DNA of 64,000 nt from Oreohelix idahoensis (GCA_024509875.1 JAMPIV010014132.1:307501-371500); one strand, 5' to 3'; shown: positions 36,095-46,960, numbered from the stretch's first letter. Notes: generated by a model not told the origin, from the letters alone. Made by a program: numbers and translations.

Positions 36095-37030
36095 GCGGAC
36101 CTTTATTTACTTGTTTATTTGTTTCTTTTTATGTCCACTTAATCCGCGAAGCATCGTGGTGAGTTGAAGTGTTCGCTCTTAAGACAAGTGTGTCGTATTG
36201 GATGATGTGAGCCCGTGTTGTTGTGGGATTTCTGAAGTATTGTCTCTCCATCTATCCGTGTACCCTAAACCTAGATACTCTGCTGTTGTAGACGGTCAAT
36301 GGTAATAGATCAATACAAGTTTAACTTGCCAGTCAGATACAATATTACGGATCTGAGCTTATCACTTAAGCAAGTCTGCTCACAGAGCAGGTCAGCTTGG
36401 CTTTTCTCAGCTATGGGCCGTTGGTATATGGCTTCTTCAAGAGTGGGTCAGTCCGCTGGACGTCTTCTCAGCTATGAGATCATGAAGTGAAATTTTGAGA
36501 GTGCAGAATTGAATCTGAGCGGGGTTATATACAGTATCCCAGTCCGTATGAATTGACTGGGCCGTGTTTGATTGAATCTCACTTCATCAATTTGATTGGT
36601 TTAATCTGTCTCAAACTGAATCTCATTTTTTCGTTCCAACGAATTTCTCACCTTGTCTCCTCTACGTTTGATTGACTTTTTTTCCGCACTTCTAATTGGT
36701 TGATTTTTTTCATCCTCGAATATTTATTATAATTTTTTTTTTGTACGCCCGCCATTACTCGAGGCGAAATCTATGATTAATATGCATATCCTGAGACTGA
36801 TTTTACGTGAGTATCCCTTTTTTCCCTGTACAATGACAGGTGTCCTCTCGCCATTCAGACAGATACCCGCCGATTTCGGAGGTGAATAATTAGTTGATTC
36901 CCAGTTTGTGAATCTTAGGTATAGAAATAAATAGATACGATAAATCCTAAAGATTACTATTTACAGGGAAATTTCCAGAGTGATCTGTCCGTGTCGCTAC
37001 AATTCTCATCAAATGTCCAGACCAAATTAT
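36095..37030. other. Non-coding stretch, nothing recognised
   Basis: No protein-like frame and no match to the other repeats. T-rich runs occur near 36680-36740. Confidence 0.45.
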
Positions 37031-37031
37031 T

Positions 37032-37140
37032 TTTCTGTCTGTCTGTACGGTAGCTATAGTCAATGCAGGATATAGTTCCAACAATTTGTCTGTCTGTCTG
37101 TACGGTAGCTATAGTCAATGCAAGATATAGTTCCTACAAT
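37032..37140. repeat. Tandem duplication, about 53-bp unit
   Basis: CTGTCTGTCTGTACGGTAGC followed by TATAGTCAATGCARGATATA and GTTCC occurs twice in succession. Confidence 0.93.
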
Positions 37141-37569
37141 TTTTCTGATGTGATCATTTCTCATTCTGTCTCCACTGGTAACGTTAATGAGTCTCTTGCG
37201 AAGCATTTAATTTAGCACGATGTAGCTTTCCGCTCCTGTGGTCTGGTCATGGACCATGTTTGCCACTGATAGCAAAGACGTATACATTAGATAAGGAAAA
37301 GACAACGAATAGGGGGCTACACTGGAGAAGATGGATCGACAAGGTGATAGACAAGTTGTCAACGGAACAGACAGGACGTGACTTTTAAGTGACACTAGTA
37401 GTCCGTTTCATGGCTTACTATTATTTACCAACACGGCACTAGAGCTGTCAAGAGTTCATTTGTTTTTGAACAGCATTTGTGCTCTGATATAACCGATGAA
37501 CATCGGTCTGGGTTGAAAGAAATGAGCCTCGCATTAAGAAAACAAAAACCGCAAGGACATAAAAACATG

Positions 37570-37775
37570 TCAGATTTCATACACCTCCCAGACGAAGTTC
37601 ATTCACATTTTATACATATCCCAGACAAAGTTCAGATTTCACATAATCTCCAGAGAAAGTCAAGTATATGTCATACATCTCTCAGACGAAGTTTACTAAA
37701 ATTTTATACATCTCCCAGACGAAGTTTAGTCATATTTCATTCTACCTCCCAGACGAAGCCCAGTCACATTTCATT
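37570..37775. repeat. Degenerate tandem repeat with CCCAGACGAAG
   Basis: Five or six diverged units of about 35 bp, each with a form of CTCCCAGACGAAGTT and CACATTTCAT. The frame at 37477-37830 (HLPDEVHSHFIHIPDKVQ) is the translation of this array. Confidence 0.85.
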
Positions 37776-37844
37776 TGGCCTTTTTTTCTCAGCCATCTTG
37801 AATGTTTCTTTCTTGGATCCAGCTAAGTGATTTTTTACTTGTTT

Positions 37845-38149
37845 CTTCTTCTTCTTCGTTCATCCTGAAAAGGACGTTGGTTGCGTTGTGTCCGTTTACA
37901 GCGAAGCTGCGATATTTGCGCCTTTTGGCCTACACATCCGACTTCAGCACAGCATTTTTGGGACCGGGTTAGCCTTCCCTCTTCGATCCCTACTCACTCA
38001 GCCAGACTGCAGTGATGCAGCCTGTTTCCAGGACCACCACTTGGAGGTGGAGTAGGGTCTTGGTCAGCTGTGGTTCGCTGACCCTGACGCAAGTAGTCTA
38101 GCTATGGGCAGCTAACTGCATTCCTCACTGTTGACGCGTCTTAGGTCCC
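37845..38149 (-). mobile_element. R300 retroposon copy 1, with 12-bp target duplication
   Basis: About 305 bp flanked by identical TTTTACTTGTTT at 37833-37844 and 38150-38161. On the minus strand it starts GGGACCTAAGACGCG and ends in a hairpin (GTCCTTTTCAGGAT) followed by a GAA-rich tail. Very similar copies occur at 50564-50870 and 55197-55507, all in the same orientation. The tail and target duplication show retroposition, so I treat it as SINE-like. I do not find a clear tRNA or 5S head; AGGGATCGAAGAGGG in the middle weakly resembles a B box. Confidence 0.85.
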
Positions 38150-38161
38150 TTTTACTTGTTT

Positions 38162-38851
38162 GAATAGTGTTGTTCATTTCTGTCTTCGTTTCGTTGATTA
38201 TTTACTTTCTTGTTTTGACATGTCTTTTTGGTTTTACGATTTTCTTGCATTATCATTGTTATCGTTTCGCTCATCACCGTTATTCCATCTGCTTGTATCG
38301 CCCATTTGGTATTTTTCTCATCATCATAGATTTTTGTAGTACCTATATGTAGTTCTTGTCCTTGTCACCTGTTTGTAACTGTGGCAGACGAAGGGTAAAA
38401 CCCGAAACGTCCCTTGTTTCATGTGTACCGTTAACTTGTAAAACTGATTTCATACATTATTGTTTTTTAATTTATACATTTATTTTTACCAGTTTTACTG
38501 CAGCCTACTCATTCTCTCACACTTCATTACACCTGCTATTAATCATTTCATATTTATTTATTCCACTACCTTCACTGGAACTAGTCACACACCCCCCCCC
38601 CCCCCCATCTCTCGAAGCAGGACCCAGTATAGTGAAGTCTCTAACACTTCACTCCTCTGCAGTTGTATCTGCTGGGGACCACCTTTTACTGCCGTAACTA
38701 TTTCCAAGAGTTGTCAGATCCGCCAACTAGGAAGCCACCGCCCAGTCACGGTGGCTTCTTTGCTGTGTTTAGTACAATGAGGAATTTATGACTGCTCTAT
38801 AGCCACAACTCTCTTGACCATTCCAGTTAAAATTTTCTTTCAAGGACCAGA
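38162..38851. other. Non-coding, T-rich, with a short inverted-repeat motif
   Basis: GACGAAGGGTAAAACCCGAA followed by ACGTC near 38389 contains GACG and GGGT with their reverse complements, a small hairpin-forming motif. A C run lies at 38590-38606. GAAGTCTCTAACACTTCACTCC near 38635 recurs at 50480. No gene is seen. Confidence 0.5.
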
Positions 38852-38947
38852 CCCCCCCTCCCCCCCCCCCCCCCCTTCCCCCCCTCCCCCCCCCCCCCCC
38901 CCCCCCCCCCCCACCCCCCCCCCCCCCCCCCCCCCTCCCCCCCCCCC
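38852..38947. repeat. Poly-C tract
   Basis: Ninety-six bases almost entirely C with a few T and one A. The poly-Gly frame on the minus strand is a by-product. The length is unreliable in any sequencing method. Confidence 0.95.
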
Positions 38948-39660
38948 AACCACTGCTTTCGCCTGAGATCCTGACGTTATCAAAACCTCCCCACATCAGC
39001 ATTATTTCTTTGTTTGATCCTTCCCGTTTGTGTTTTTAACTCCCGATTTACTCCCCCCGTTCCCCGCTTTCCTTACAAGAATGTCTCCTCATATTTGTTT
39101 CAGATTTCCTTTCCTACCCAGCCCCCTTTTCTTCTTGCACCCTTCCCGCGATATCTCATCTCCTTCATCAAGTTCGTAGAAATAATGAACGGCCCTCCTT
39201 CATTTTCGCACAGTTGAGCCGTGTCGTAGTCTCAAGTCTTCCTGCTGGCTCCGGACGAAACAGTCACTTCGCTTCCAACAGAATCCGCCAGTAGTTACGT
39301 TTTTACATTACTGCTGGATCCGTATGTTTGAGTTTGGCCTAACAGGTCGCCGGGCCTTCTCACTGTTTGACAAAAGCCGCGCTGACAATGACGGTCCTTT
39401 CTGATCACCCAAATTGGCAAAGGTAAGCCGAGCGAGGAAAGACGCGGTAACGAACCACGGGGTGCCTGCCGGAATGAATAATGAGGGAAAGAGACAGTTG
39501 TAGATGGGTCATGGGGGAGTCTTAATTTCTGGTGGAAGAGTGATACATAAATAAGAATTCGACAGAGGGTTCCCTGGAAAACAGATAAATGAGTTAGAGA
39601 AACGGGAATAAGTGGTAGGTTTTATGTAGATATTTGTTAATGTAGTAGTAGTCCCTTCAG
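38948..39660. other. Non-coding stretch, nothing recognised
   Basis: A 67-codon frame at 39014-39217 has no family features. Confidence 0.45.
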
Positions 39661-39880
39661 TCATAACTGACTATGGGAAGGCGCCCCTGAGGTGACCGCC
39701 CTCAGCTGCTTTTTTTCCTTCTGTTCCTTTCGGCGTGTTCTTTTCCCTTCTGAGTATTGTGAGAGCTTCTTTCCGCCAAATCTGAGGTGGCGTCGTGGGG
39801 AGCATCGCCACTTGGTGCGGTTGGCAGCTTCATCCTCCCAGGCTGCTGGATTTATTTCCAGTGCTTTCATAATGCAGTAG
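39661..39880 (-). pseudogene. Possible LINE C-terminal remnant
   Basis: The minus-strand frame reads AAWEDEAANRTKWRCSPRRH, followed by EGKRTRRKEQKEKKQ. The spacing of W, the N-R-x-x-W motif and the basic tail resemble the last 60 residues of some non-LTR retrotransposon proteins. There is no RT motif and no second copy here to compare with, so the call is weak. Confidence 0.4.
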
Positions 39881-39984
39881 ATTTGGACTAACATGAAGGA
39901 AGTCAAGTGAAGGTAGTTCCATAGCAGATTCTAGGGGAGTGAAGTGTTTGAGACTTCACCATATGAGGTTCAGCTATTTGATGA

Positions 39985-40090
39985 GGTTTCCTTCGTCGTT
40001 GCCTTTTCCTTCCCTAACTCAAGAGCAGAGTGAGGTACCCATATACAATTGAGTAGACTGGAGCGCAACGCTACCAGGTTTTGTTACCGG
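39985..40090 (-). mobile_element. SINE-B fragment
   Basis: On the minus strand: CTCCAGTCTACTCAATTGTA, then ATGGGTACCTCACTCTGCTC and GGAAAAGGCAACGACGAAGG. This matches the body of the copy at 40185-40370. The tRNA-like head is not recognisable. Confidence 0.75.
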
Positions 40091-40184
40091 AACCTGATAA
40101 ATGTGCAGCGAAACTAGAGCGGCTGTAACCGCGTAGCCAATCGGGCGCGCACAGCGGTGTAGACATGCATGGATGAACTAGTAC

Positions 40185-40370
40185 ACTTAAAAGGTAAAGG
40201 TAGCAGATACTGCCGTAGTTCCCTTCCTCGCTGCCTTTGCCTTTCATAACCCAAAAGCGGAGTCAGGTACCCATTTACAGCTGGGTAGACTGGAGCTTGA
40301 GACAACCTTGTTTTTAACCCAGTACCTTTGCCGCGAGAGGCCAGCACTCTAACCACTCTACCAATAGTAC
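40185..40370 (-). mobile_element. SINE-B copy, tRNA-derived
   Basis: On the minus strand the head ATTGGTAGAGTGGTTAGAGT resembles a tRNA D-arm and A box, followed about 45 bp later by ACTGGGTTAAAAACAAGG in the B-box position. The body carries CCAGTCTACCCAGCTGTAAA and TGGGTACCTGACTCCG, shared with 39985, 50330 and 61598. The Pol III boxes are degenerate, so this copy is probably silent. Confidence 0.82.
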
Positions 40371-40441
40371 GCTATGTGCTTATCTGAACAGTTTTTATTT
40401 CTTTTTTTTTTTGATTTTTGAATGCTGCAATTTTTGACTTT

Positions 40442-41539
40442 AAACTCAAGAGATATGCAACAATGCAAAATTATAGACAACAGTTTAATGTAGGACAGCT
40501 AAGAAATCAAGAAACAAGAGACAAATTTGCGGTCACAGTATCCAACAAATTCCAAGTGCTCCAACAGTTGGAAGATGTAGAGAATACAGAAGACTATTGG
40601 CAGCAGGTCAAAACGGTATGGAAGGAGACATGTGAAGAAATACTGGGGAAAAGGGAAAGACAACAAAAAGCATGGATAACAACAGAAACCATCAATAAGA
40701 TAAAAGATAGAAAAAACAAGAAAGCAGAGTTAAACACAAGCAAAACCAGAAGTTCCAAAGCCAAGGCTCAAGAAGTGTACACAGAAGCAAACAAAGAAGT
40801 AAAAAGAAGTATCAAAAGAGACAAGAGAAAGTATATTGAGGAGTTGGCAAGAGAGGCAGAAGATGCTGCAGCCAAAGGAAATATGAGAGAACTGTATAGC
40901 AGCACAAAGAAGCTAACAGGGAAATACAAGCAAACAAGTTGCCTCATAAAAGATAAGAATGGGAAACTGCTCAGCAATATACAAGAGCAAATGAAGAGGT
41001 GGACGGAATATTTTGGGGACCTTCTCAATAGACCAGCTCCACAAAACCCGCCGGACATCCAGCCAGCAGAAGAAGAGCTACAAATTAACGGTGAAAGACC
41101 AACGAAGGAAGAAATAAAGAAAGCCATAAAGCTTCTAAGAGATGGAAAAGCGTCTGGACCTGATGGCATTCCAGCAGAGGCCATCAAAGCAGATATCGAC
41201 ACGGCTACAGAGATGTTATATAAATTACTTGGTAAAGTCTGGGAAAAAGAAGAGATACCAGCAGAATGGAAGGAAGGATATCTGGTTAAGTTGCCTAAGA
41301 AGGGAAATCTACAAGAGTGCACAAATTATAGAGGAATAATGTTACTATCAGTGCCAGGAAAGGTATTGAACAGGATTATCCTTGAGAGATTAAAGGAGTC
41401 CATAGACAAGAAATTGAGAGATGAACAAGCAGGTTTTCGACAAAACAGATCATGTACAGACCAGATAGCCACTTTGAGAATAATAGTTGAACAAAGTCTG
41501 GAATGGAATTCACCACTATACATCGGATTTGTGGACTAC
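40442..41539 (+). pseudogene. LINE-a ORF2, endonuclease-RT linker and first RT blocks
   Basis: The frame is open from the truncation point (LKRYATMQ) to the solo LTR. It shows a charged helical linker rich in Lys and Glu (KDRKNKKAEL, KEVKRSIKRDKRKYIEELAR), then YFGDLLNRPAP and KAIKLLRDGKASGPDGIPAE. The RT block EWKEGYLVKLPKKGNLQECTN comes next, then RGIMLLSVPGKVLNRIIL and DEQAGFRQNRSCTDQIATLR, ending GFVDY with the first catalytic Asp expected just beyond, in the second half. No frameshift is seen, so the half was probably intact when split. The endonuclease domain is missing through 5' truncation. Confidence 0.9.
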
Positions 41540-43729
41540 TGTCGTGGAATATTCTAATCCACATATATAAATTATTAGGTAAATATGAAGCCTAACAAAT
41601 AAAATTAATAAAGAAAAGAGCAATGGTAAAATAACAGTGCTGTCACAAGGAATGTACTCGAGATCCCCCTTGTTTTCTGCTTCGTCTGCAAATTGTAACG
41701 CTTTCACGTTGATAGTAAAAGCTTACTGTATTATACCCGCTTTCTTCAATGAAACGTGTGCTGTATTTCTTGGAAAAACATTGAGAGGCAGACTGCGTAA
41801 TGACCTAAATTAATCCTAACATTAATTATACTGCGTTACCAAAACGAACGAACAGATGGACTAAAGGATAAAGAAAGAGGGAGGGCTGAAAATCAGGAAC
41901 GCATGCAACACGCGTCGCGCGATACACAAATGCTGCCATCACGCGTGTAAGACTACATGCACTAACTTTTTTCAGACGGACAGTGATAAATTCACTACCC
42001 TTCCCAGAGTTAGGTTTTAAAATCACAAAAAACGCTTATTAGGAAAGATAACATTATATGGGTTTACGTTTGAAAACATTACAGTACCCAGACAGCACAT
42101 CTTCGAAACAGAAGGTAGAAGGAATTGCATATTTTGAACGCAGCCACGTAGCTCTTTTAAATTTGGATATTTGGGTTCCTTAGGGCTTGCTGACAAAGAA
42201 TATGTAAAACGTTACGCAAATAGTCCAGGAATTAATAAATTATAACCAAAATAAAATAGTGGGGATGCCTGACAACATAAAATCATTTCTGCTCATAAAA
42301 TTTTTTTATAACGTGTTTGAACAAAACCTTACGTTACAGAAATAGCCTACCATGTAAACTCCAAATTGATTGGAGCGCAACAAATGAAAGACTAACCACG
42401 ATTGGTCGGGCTATAAATACTATCTTGGTTGTTAGGGAGACGTAGGAAGGTAACATTTTTTCAAACACTTGTCGAAACGTGGCTCGATTGGCCAGACTCG
42501 CTGATATAATCACTTAGGAGCGTTAGTTCGAAACCGCTTGTTTAAATAGTAGTTCAGTAGCAAACATGATGTAAAACCTATAATGCTCCCGCCTGAACAG
42601 AAGGTGTCGGAGGAAAGTAAAACGGCATGGAATGGCCAAATAGTACACTGACACCTGGATGATTGACTAGAAAGAAATAATGCTGGAAGTGCAGAGGCGT
42701 GGTAACCATTAAGGAGGTAAATACTGGTATAAAGTATTTCAGATGAAGCTGACAGTTGGCCTAACGCTCTGAACTCAATGTTTGTGATGTATTGTGATCA
42801 GTGTAAAAAGAGAGTATAAGTTAGTTATGAAGTAGAAGGTACATCCTTCTTGTTTACAGGGACCGTGGTCTTGATGGTACTGAGCAGCACCTGGTCAGAG
42901 CTTTGCTGAATCCAGAGTCGGACAGCATACTCCTTGGTCTTTTTAGCTATCAGTGAGGTGTCTCCAGAGCCCAGGGGAGAATTCGAGCAGAGGAGTCCTT
43001 TCCTGCCGCCATCACGCAAGATAAGCTGATTTGGCCAGCTGAGCTCAACATTATGTCCCCTCATCTTGAAATGACTTTATAAAAATAACATTCAGAGGGG
43101 AATTTAATTGTCTTAATATCAGGAACTGAGAACATCTCCAATACTAGTCCCAAAAGACAAACTATTGAAGTCATGATGACAAATACCAACAGAGCTTGAA
43201 CAAAACAAAACCAGTATTACCTTATATTACTACTACACAACTGACACACATAGGATATTTTTAATAATATATGTCACTACAATATTCATATTGATAAAGT
43301 CTGTACATATACTTGTAATTAAAATTGATTGTGATCCCTGGTTCCTTTGTATTTGAATCAGGACACTTATACCTTTATAACAACAATGAATACATATTGT
43401 TATTTGAAAAGTTATCAGTGACTCCTTAAGATATTCTCATAGAGTGTTATATGTATGTGAGTGTCACAGTGTTGTCAAGAGTAGTGGATTAAATTAAATT
43501 GTTTATCTGTCTGTTGTTGTGACTTACACTTCATCATACACATACCCTAGACACATAACGTAGTCATCACACTATTCCAGAATAATTCTGACTGAGATAT
43601 ATAGATATGTGGTAGCAAGTAAGGTTATCTATAATACACTACTCTTAATAGATATAGATACCTTCACAGCTGATCTCAGTCAGTACACTAAGTCCCCTAT
43701 AAATATTTATAACATCCCACTTCACCACA
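41540..43729 (-). repeat. Solo LTR of the element A/B family inside LINE-a
   Basis: The 2190-bp unit on the + strand runs TGTCGTGG to CACCACA, thus TG to CA, with ACTAC duplicated at 41535-41539 and 43730-43734. On the minus strand it begins TGTGGTGAAGTGGGATGTTA, related to the starts at 17602 and 52154. It shares the CCTTCACAGCTG, GTGGTAGCAAG and CTAGACAC blocks (+ strand, 43545-43670). It contains no pol sequence, so it is the product of LTR-LTR recombination. Minus-strand frames inside (for example 42825-43064) have no known family features. The length is long for Ty3/gypsy LTRs. Confidence 0.9.
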
Positions 43730-43734
43730 ACTAC

Positions 43735-44810
43735 GAAAAAGCATTTGACAGTGTGGACAGAGAATCACTTTGGAAATTGATGAGGCATTATGGAGTTCCC
43801 CTGAAGATCATTAATTTAATAAAGAAAACCTATGAAGACATGACGTGCAGAGTTCTTCGTGAGGGACAGCTTACGGAACCATTTGGGATAAGAACAGGAG
43901 TGCGACAGGGATGCCTCTTGTCTCCATTTCTTTTCTTGCTGGCAATGGATTGGGTTATGAGATCATCGACAACACACAACAGAAATGGAATCCAGTGGAC
44001 TCTGACTAAGCAGTTGGATGATCTGGATTTTGCTGATGACTTGGCTCTCCTGTCCCATGGCCGTAATCAGATGCAGGACGGGTTGAGAACGCTCGATGAG
44101 AGGTCACAGCAATTGGGTCTGGAATACACAGGGAAAAGACAAAAATAATGCGAATAAATGCAGGTAATGAAAACAGGGTTGAACTTGAAGAAACACCAAT
44201 ACAAGATGTAGAATCATACACATATCTTGGCAGTAATATAGACAAAGTTGGAGGGACAGACAGCGATATCAAAATAAGAATACAAAAGGCAAGAGGAGCT
44301 TTCATTGCATTGGGAAATATATGGAGATCAAGAGAAATAGGATCCAACACGAAAATAAGAATCTTAAACTCAAATGTGAAGTCAGTCCTATTGTATGGCT
44401 CGGAGACATGGAGAACAACAAAGACAACAACCAAAAAGCTACAGACTTTCATAAATGGGTGCTTGCGTAGAATAGAGGGATTAAAATGGTATGACAAGGT
44501 TACCAATGTGGAACTGATGACAAGAACTGGACAAGTGCCAGTGGAACAAGAGATGAGAAGAAGACGATGGCGATGGATAGGACACACACTGAGGAAACCT
44601 GTTGATAGCATTACAAGGCAGTCCTTGTTCTGGAACCCCCAGGGCAAGAGAGGCAGAGGAAGACCAAGAAGTACGTGGAGAAGAGAGTTGGAAACAGAGG
44701 TGAAAATGATGAGGAGAACATGGAAAGAACTTGAGATGATGGCACGTGACAGGAGGACTTGGCATGTGTTTGTTGAAGGCCTATGCTCCTTTGGGAGTGG
44801 AGGGTTATGA
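43735..44810 (+). pseudogene. LINE-a ORF2, RT core and C-terminal region
   Basis: After the solo LTR the reading resumes with EKAFDSVDRESLWKLMRHYG, RTGVRQGCLLSPFLFLLAM and the catalytic FADD motif (LDFADDLALLSHG). A one-base indel near 44125-44150 moves to the frame 44148-44810. That frame has [40 protein letters not shown] and [12 protein letters not shown] and ends FGSGGL. The start of the 43609-44148 frame is LTR sequence and not part of the LINE. The frameshift would inactivate this copy even without the insertion. Confidence 0.92.
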
Positions 44811-44834
44811 ATGAATGAATGAATTTTTGACTTT

Positions 44835-45189
44835 GTAACGTACTTTCTCGAGAATCGGTAATGACGGACTGGATCAATATTTGTGTATTAAAATTTGAAG
44901 TGCTCCTGTGAAGGATTTATTTAAATGTTATTTATTGAAGGGGCTGCGTTTAAAACTGTCAGACCCCTCCGCTCGTTTTCCGCGACACTTTAATTAAGGG
45001 AACTGAACACAATATTAAGTCAGTTTCAAGAGGTAACAAACTTTTGAAGTTGGGGTGGGATGTACCATTTTGAAGGGATGGCTGATTTTGAAAACATGGA
45101 TTCGCCTGAGTTCAGTTGAAGGAAGGCGTAGGGGTGTTAGATTAATTTCCTTGGACGTTAATTAATGTTAACACATTTAAACGTCGCTA
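44835..45189. other. Non-coding stretch, nothing recognised
   Basis: No reading frame of note and no repeat match. Confidence 0.45.
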
Positions 45190-45345
45190 ATATATATATG
45201 TATATCTTTATATGTGATAGTGTAGATACATTTATATCTTGCTTCTAGATATGTGATAGTATAGCTACATTTATATTCCATATCTTTATATGTGATAGTA
45301 TAGAAATATATATCTTTATTTGTGATAGTATAGATATATTTACGG
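45190..45345. repeat. Degenerate tandem repeat, ATCTTTATATGTGATAGTAT
   Basis: Three to four diverged units of 35-60 bp, each with TATCTTTATNTGTGATAGT and ATA(G)ATACATTTAT. Confidence 0.85.
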
Positions 45346-45466
45346 ACTCGACCCGTAAAGCTCTCAGGGTCTTTATCAAAACAAATAAGGCAACTGTACC
45401 TTCTTGCATGTCCTAAAAGGCGGCTTATACGAGGTTGTGCATGTGCCTTGACAACCTTATCATTGA

Positions 45467-45512
45467 AAACAAATCCTTATCATTGAAAACAAAACCTTAT
45501 CATTGAAAACTA
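45467..45512. repeat. Short tandem repeat, CCTTATCATTGAAAACAAA
   Basis: Three units of about 19-20 bp; the last ends in CTAAAG. Confidence 0.9.
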
Positions 45513-45574
45513 AAGAAACCGCCGCTGTGAGATCACATGCATGCTTCCTGCGAGGGTGACAGTTGTAGTTGTTG

Positions 45575-45715
45575 CTGGATGCTCCATGATAGACATGTGT
45601 CCATGTGGGGAAGGCAAGCAAACCGTAGAAGACGTTCATCTATGATCATCGTCTCCACGAGAAGAGCAGATTGAGAGGACGGTCTGCGCATACTCAGTTG
45701 TGGGAGAAATTGCAT
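45575..45715 (+). pseudogene. LINE-d C-terminal zinc-knuckle remnant
   Basis: The + strand reads DMCPCGEGKQTVEDVHL, then after an in-frame stop SSPREEQIERTVCA. CxCG-x-x-x-Q-T-x-E followed by a P-x-x-E-x-R segment is the usual C-terminal motif of jockey/RTE-like LINE proteins; the expected His and Cys after the first CPCG are lost. It resembles the better-preserved copy at 63118-63345. Confidence 0.55.
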
Positions 45716-45769
45716 GTTAATGAGGGGAGCCTTTATTAAAGAAATAGATGTGATTATATGAGGGCGATG

Positions 45770-46034
45770 GGAGCCGCGGTGGCATAGTGGTTAGTGCACT
45801 GGCTTCCTAGCTCAGTGGTCTATGGTTCGATCCCCAGATGAGGTGGGATTTTTTAGGCCACAAACGGCTCTTGGGTCGACCCAGCCCCAAATGGGTACCA
45901 GAGCAACTCTGGGAAGGTTAAGGCGGCCGGCGTGATGCTGACCACATCACCCCTAGTGTGCCGACAGTCAAGAAAATATGGGCCTAACACCATATTCCCA
46001 ATATTCCTCAATGGGCGTGTAACGGGATCCTCCT
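45770..46034 (+). mobile_element. SINE-A copy, tRNA-derived, with target duplication
   Basis: The head GGAGCCGCGGTGGCATAGTG carries A box TGGCATAGTGG (45780) and B box GGTTCGATCC (45824-45833). The body and GGGATCCT end match the copies at 35802 and 51129. TTATATGAGGGCRATG flanks it at 45754-45769 and 46035-46050 with one difference. It landed in sequence related to the 26-bp array downstream (AAATAGATGTG precedes the left duplication). Confidence 0.94.
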
Positions 46035-46050
46035 TTATATGAGGGCAATG

Positions 46051-46510
46051 AGAGAACCCCTTTTCAGAGCTCCAACTTTATGAGTGAAATAGATGTGGTA
46101 ATGTGATGAGCGCCGCAGGCGACCTTTGTCTTTACTGACTGTGTGTGGTACACCACTTTGAGTGGAGACCTCCCAGTAACAAAGACTGCTGTGTCCGTCT
46201 CAGATTTTGCTCTCTTCCTCAGACCTACGGGTCCTGAGTGTTCCTCTATAAATGCCTTTGTGCAGATGAGGAAGGACATCCCTCGAAACCTTCGGGTATG
46301 AGGCTCTGTCCATTTTGGCTGGAATGACGTCTCGATGGTTCGGTGGTTTTATAGCGAAAATGAGTACACATGAGGGCAAGTTCGGGCACAATGGGCTAAT
46401 CACCTGTTTGCCAAGCCACTTCGATTACATGTCCTGCCCATGGGCCTTGTGCACTTGGGTCCCCTCTACACCTTGTTCCACGGGGTAGAAGAGGTTCCGA
46501 TTATGAGATG
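46051..46510. other. Unassigned, with an isolated unit of the 26-bp array
   Basis: At 46083-46108 one unit GAAATAGATGTGGTAATGTGAT occurs apart from the main array. The rest has no gene-like frame. Confidence 0.5.
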
Positions 46511-46740
46511 AGATGAATGTGATGAGAGAAATAGATGTGGTAATGTGATGAGAGAAATAGATGTGGTAATGTGATGAGAGAAATAGATGTGGTAATGTGA
46601 TGAGAGAAATAGATGTGGTAATGTGATGAGAGAAATAGATGTGGTAATGTGATGAGAGAAATAGATGTGGTAATGTGATGAGTGAAATAGATGTGGTAAT
46701 GTGATGAGAGAAATAGATGTGGTAATGTGATGAGAGAAGC
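46511..46740. repeat. 26-bp tandem repeat, about nine copies
   Basis: The unit is GAAATAGATGTGGTAATGTG plus ATGAGA, nearly invariant here, with diverged units continuing to about 46960. The Ser/His/Leu frame on the minus strand (HYHIYFSHHITTSI) is its translation. Confidence 0.95.
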
Positions 46741-46960
46741 CTGAGACAGAGTGTCGATTTTATGAGAGAAATATATGTGGTTATAAAAGTGCCATGACAG
46801 AAGCATGAGACATGTCGCCAGCTTTATGAGAGAAATGGTTGTGGTTATGGGAGAACGATGAGAGAAGCTGAGCCAGACCGGTGATTTTATTAGAGATATA
46901 GCTTTGGTTATATGAGTGTGATGAGAGAAGCCATAGACAGTCCTCCAAATGAATGAGAGT

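Larger units (their letters stand above)
40442..44821 (+). mobile_element. LINE-a copy split by a solo LTR, with 13-bp target duplication
   Basis: Identical AATTTTTGACTTT lies at 40429-40441 and 44822-44834. Between them is a 5'-truncated LINE-a of about 2.2 kb (40442-41539 and 43735-44821), ending in a (TGAA)n tail. It is interrupted by the 2190-bp LTR at 41540-43729 and one 5-bp duplication. The two halves are consecutive parts of one protein: the first ends in FVDY and the second resumes EKAFDSVD. This is a nested insertion, LINE first and LTR element second. Confidence 0.93.

Noticed and set aside
38769..39002. Poly-Gly protein on the minus strand
   Set aside because: Direct translation of the poly-C tract.
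45770..45840. Functional tRNA gene
   Set aside because: The A and B boxes belong to SINE-A: three copies with identical bodies and target duplications, and no complete cloverleaf.
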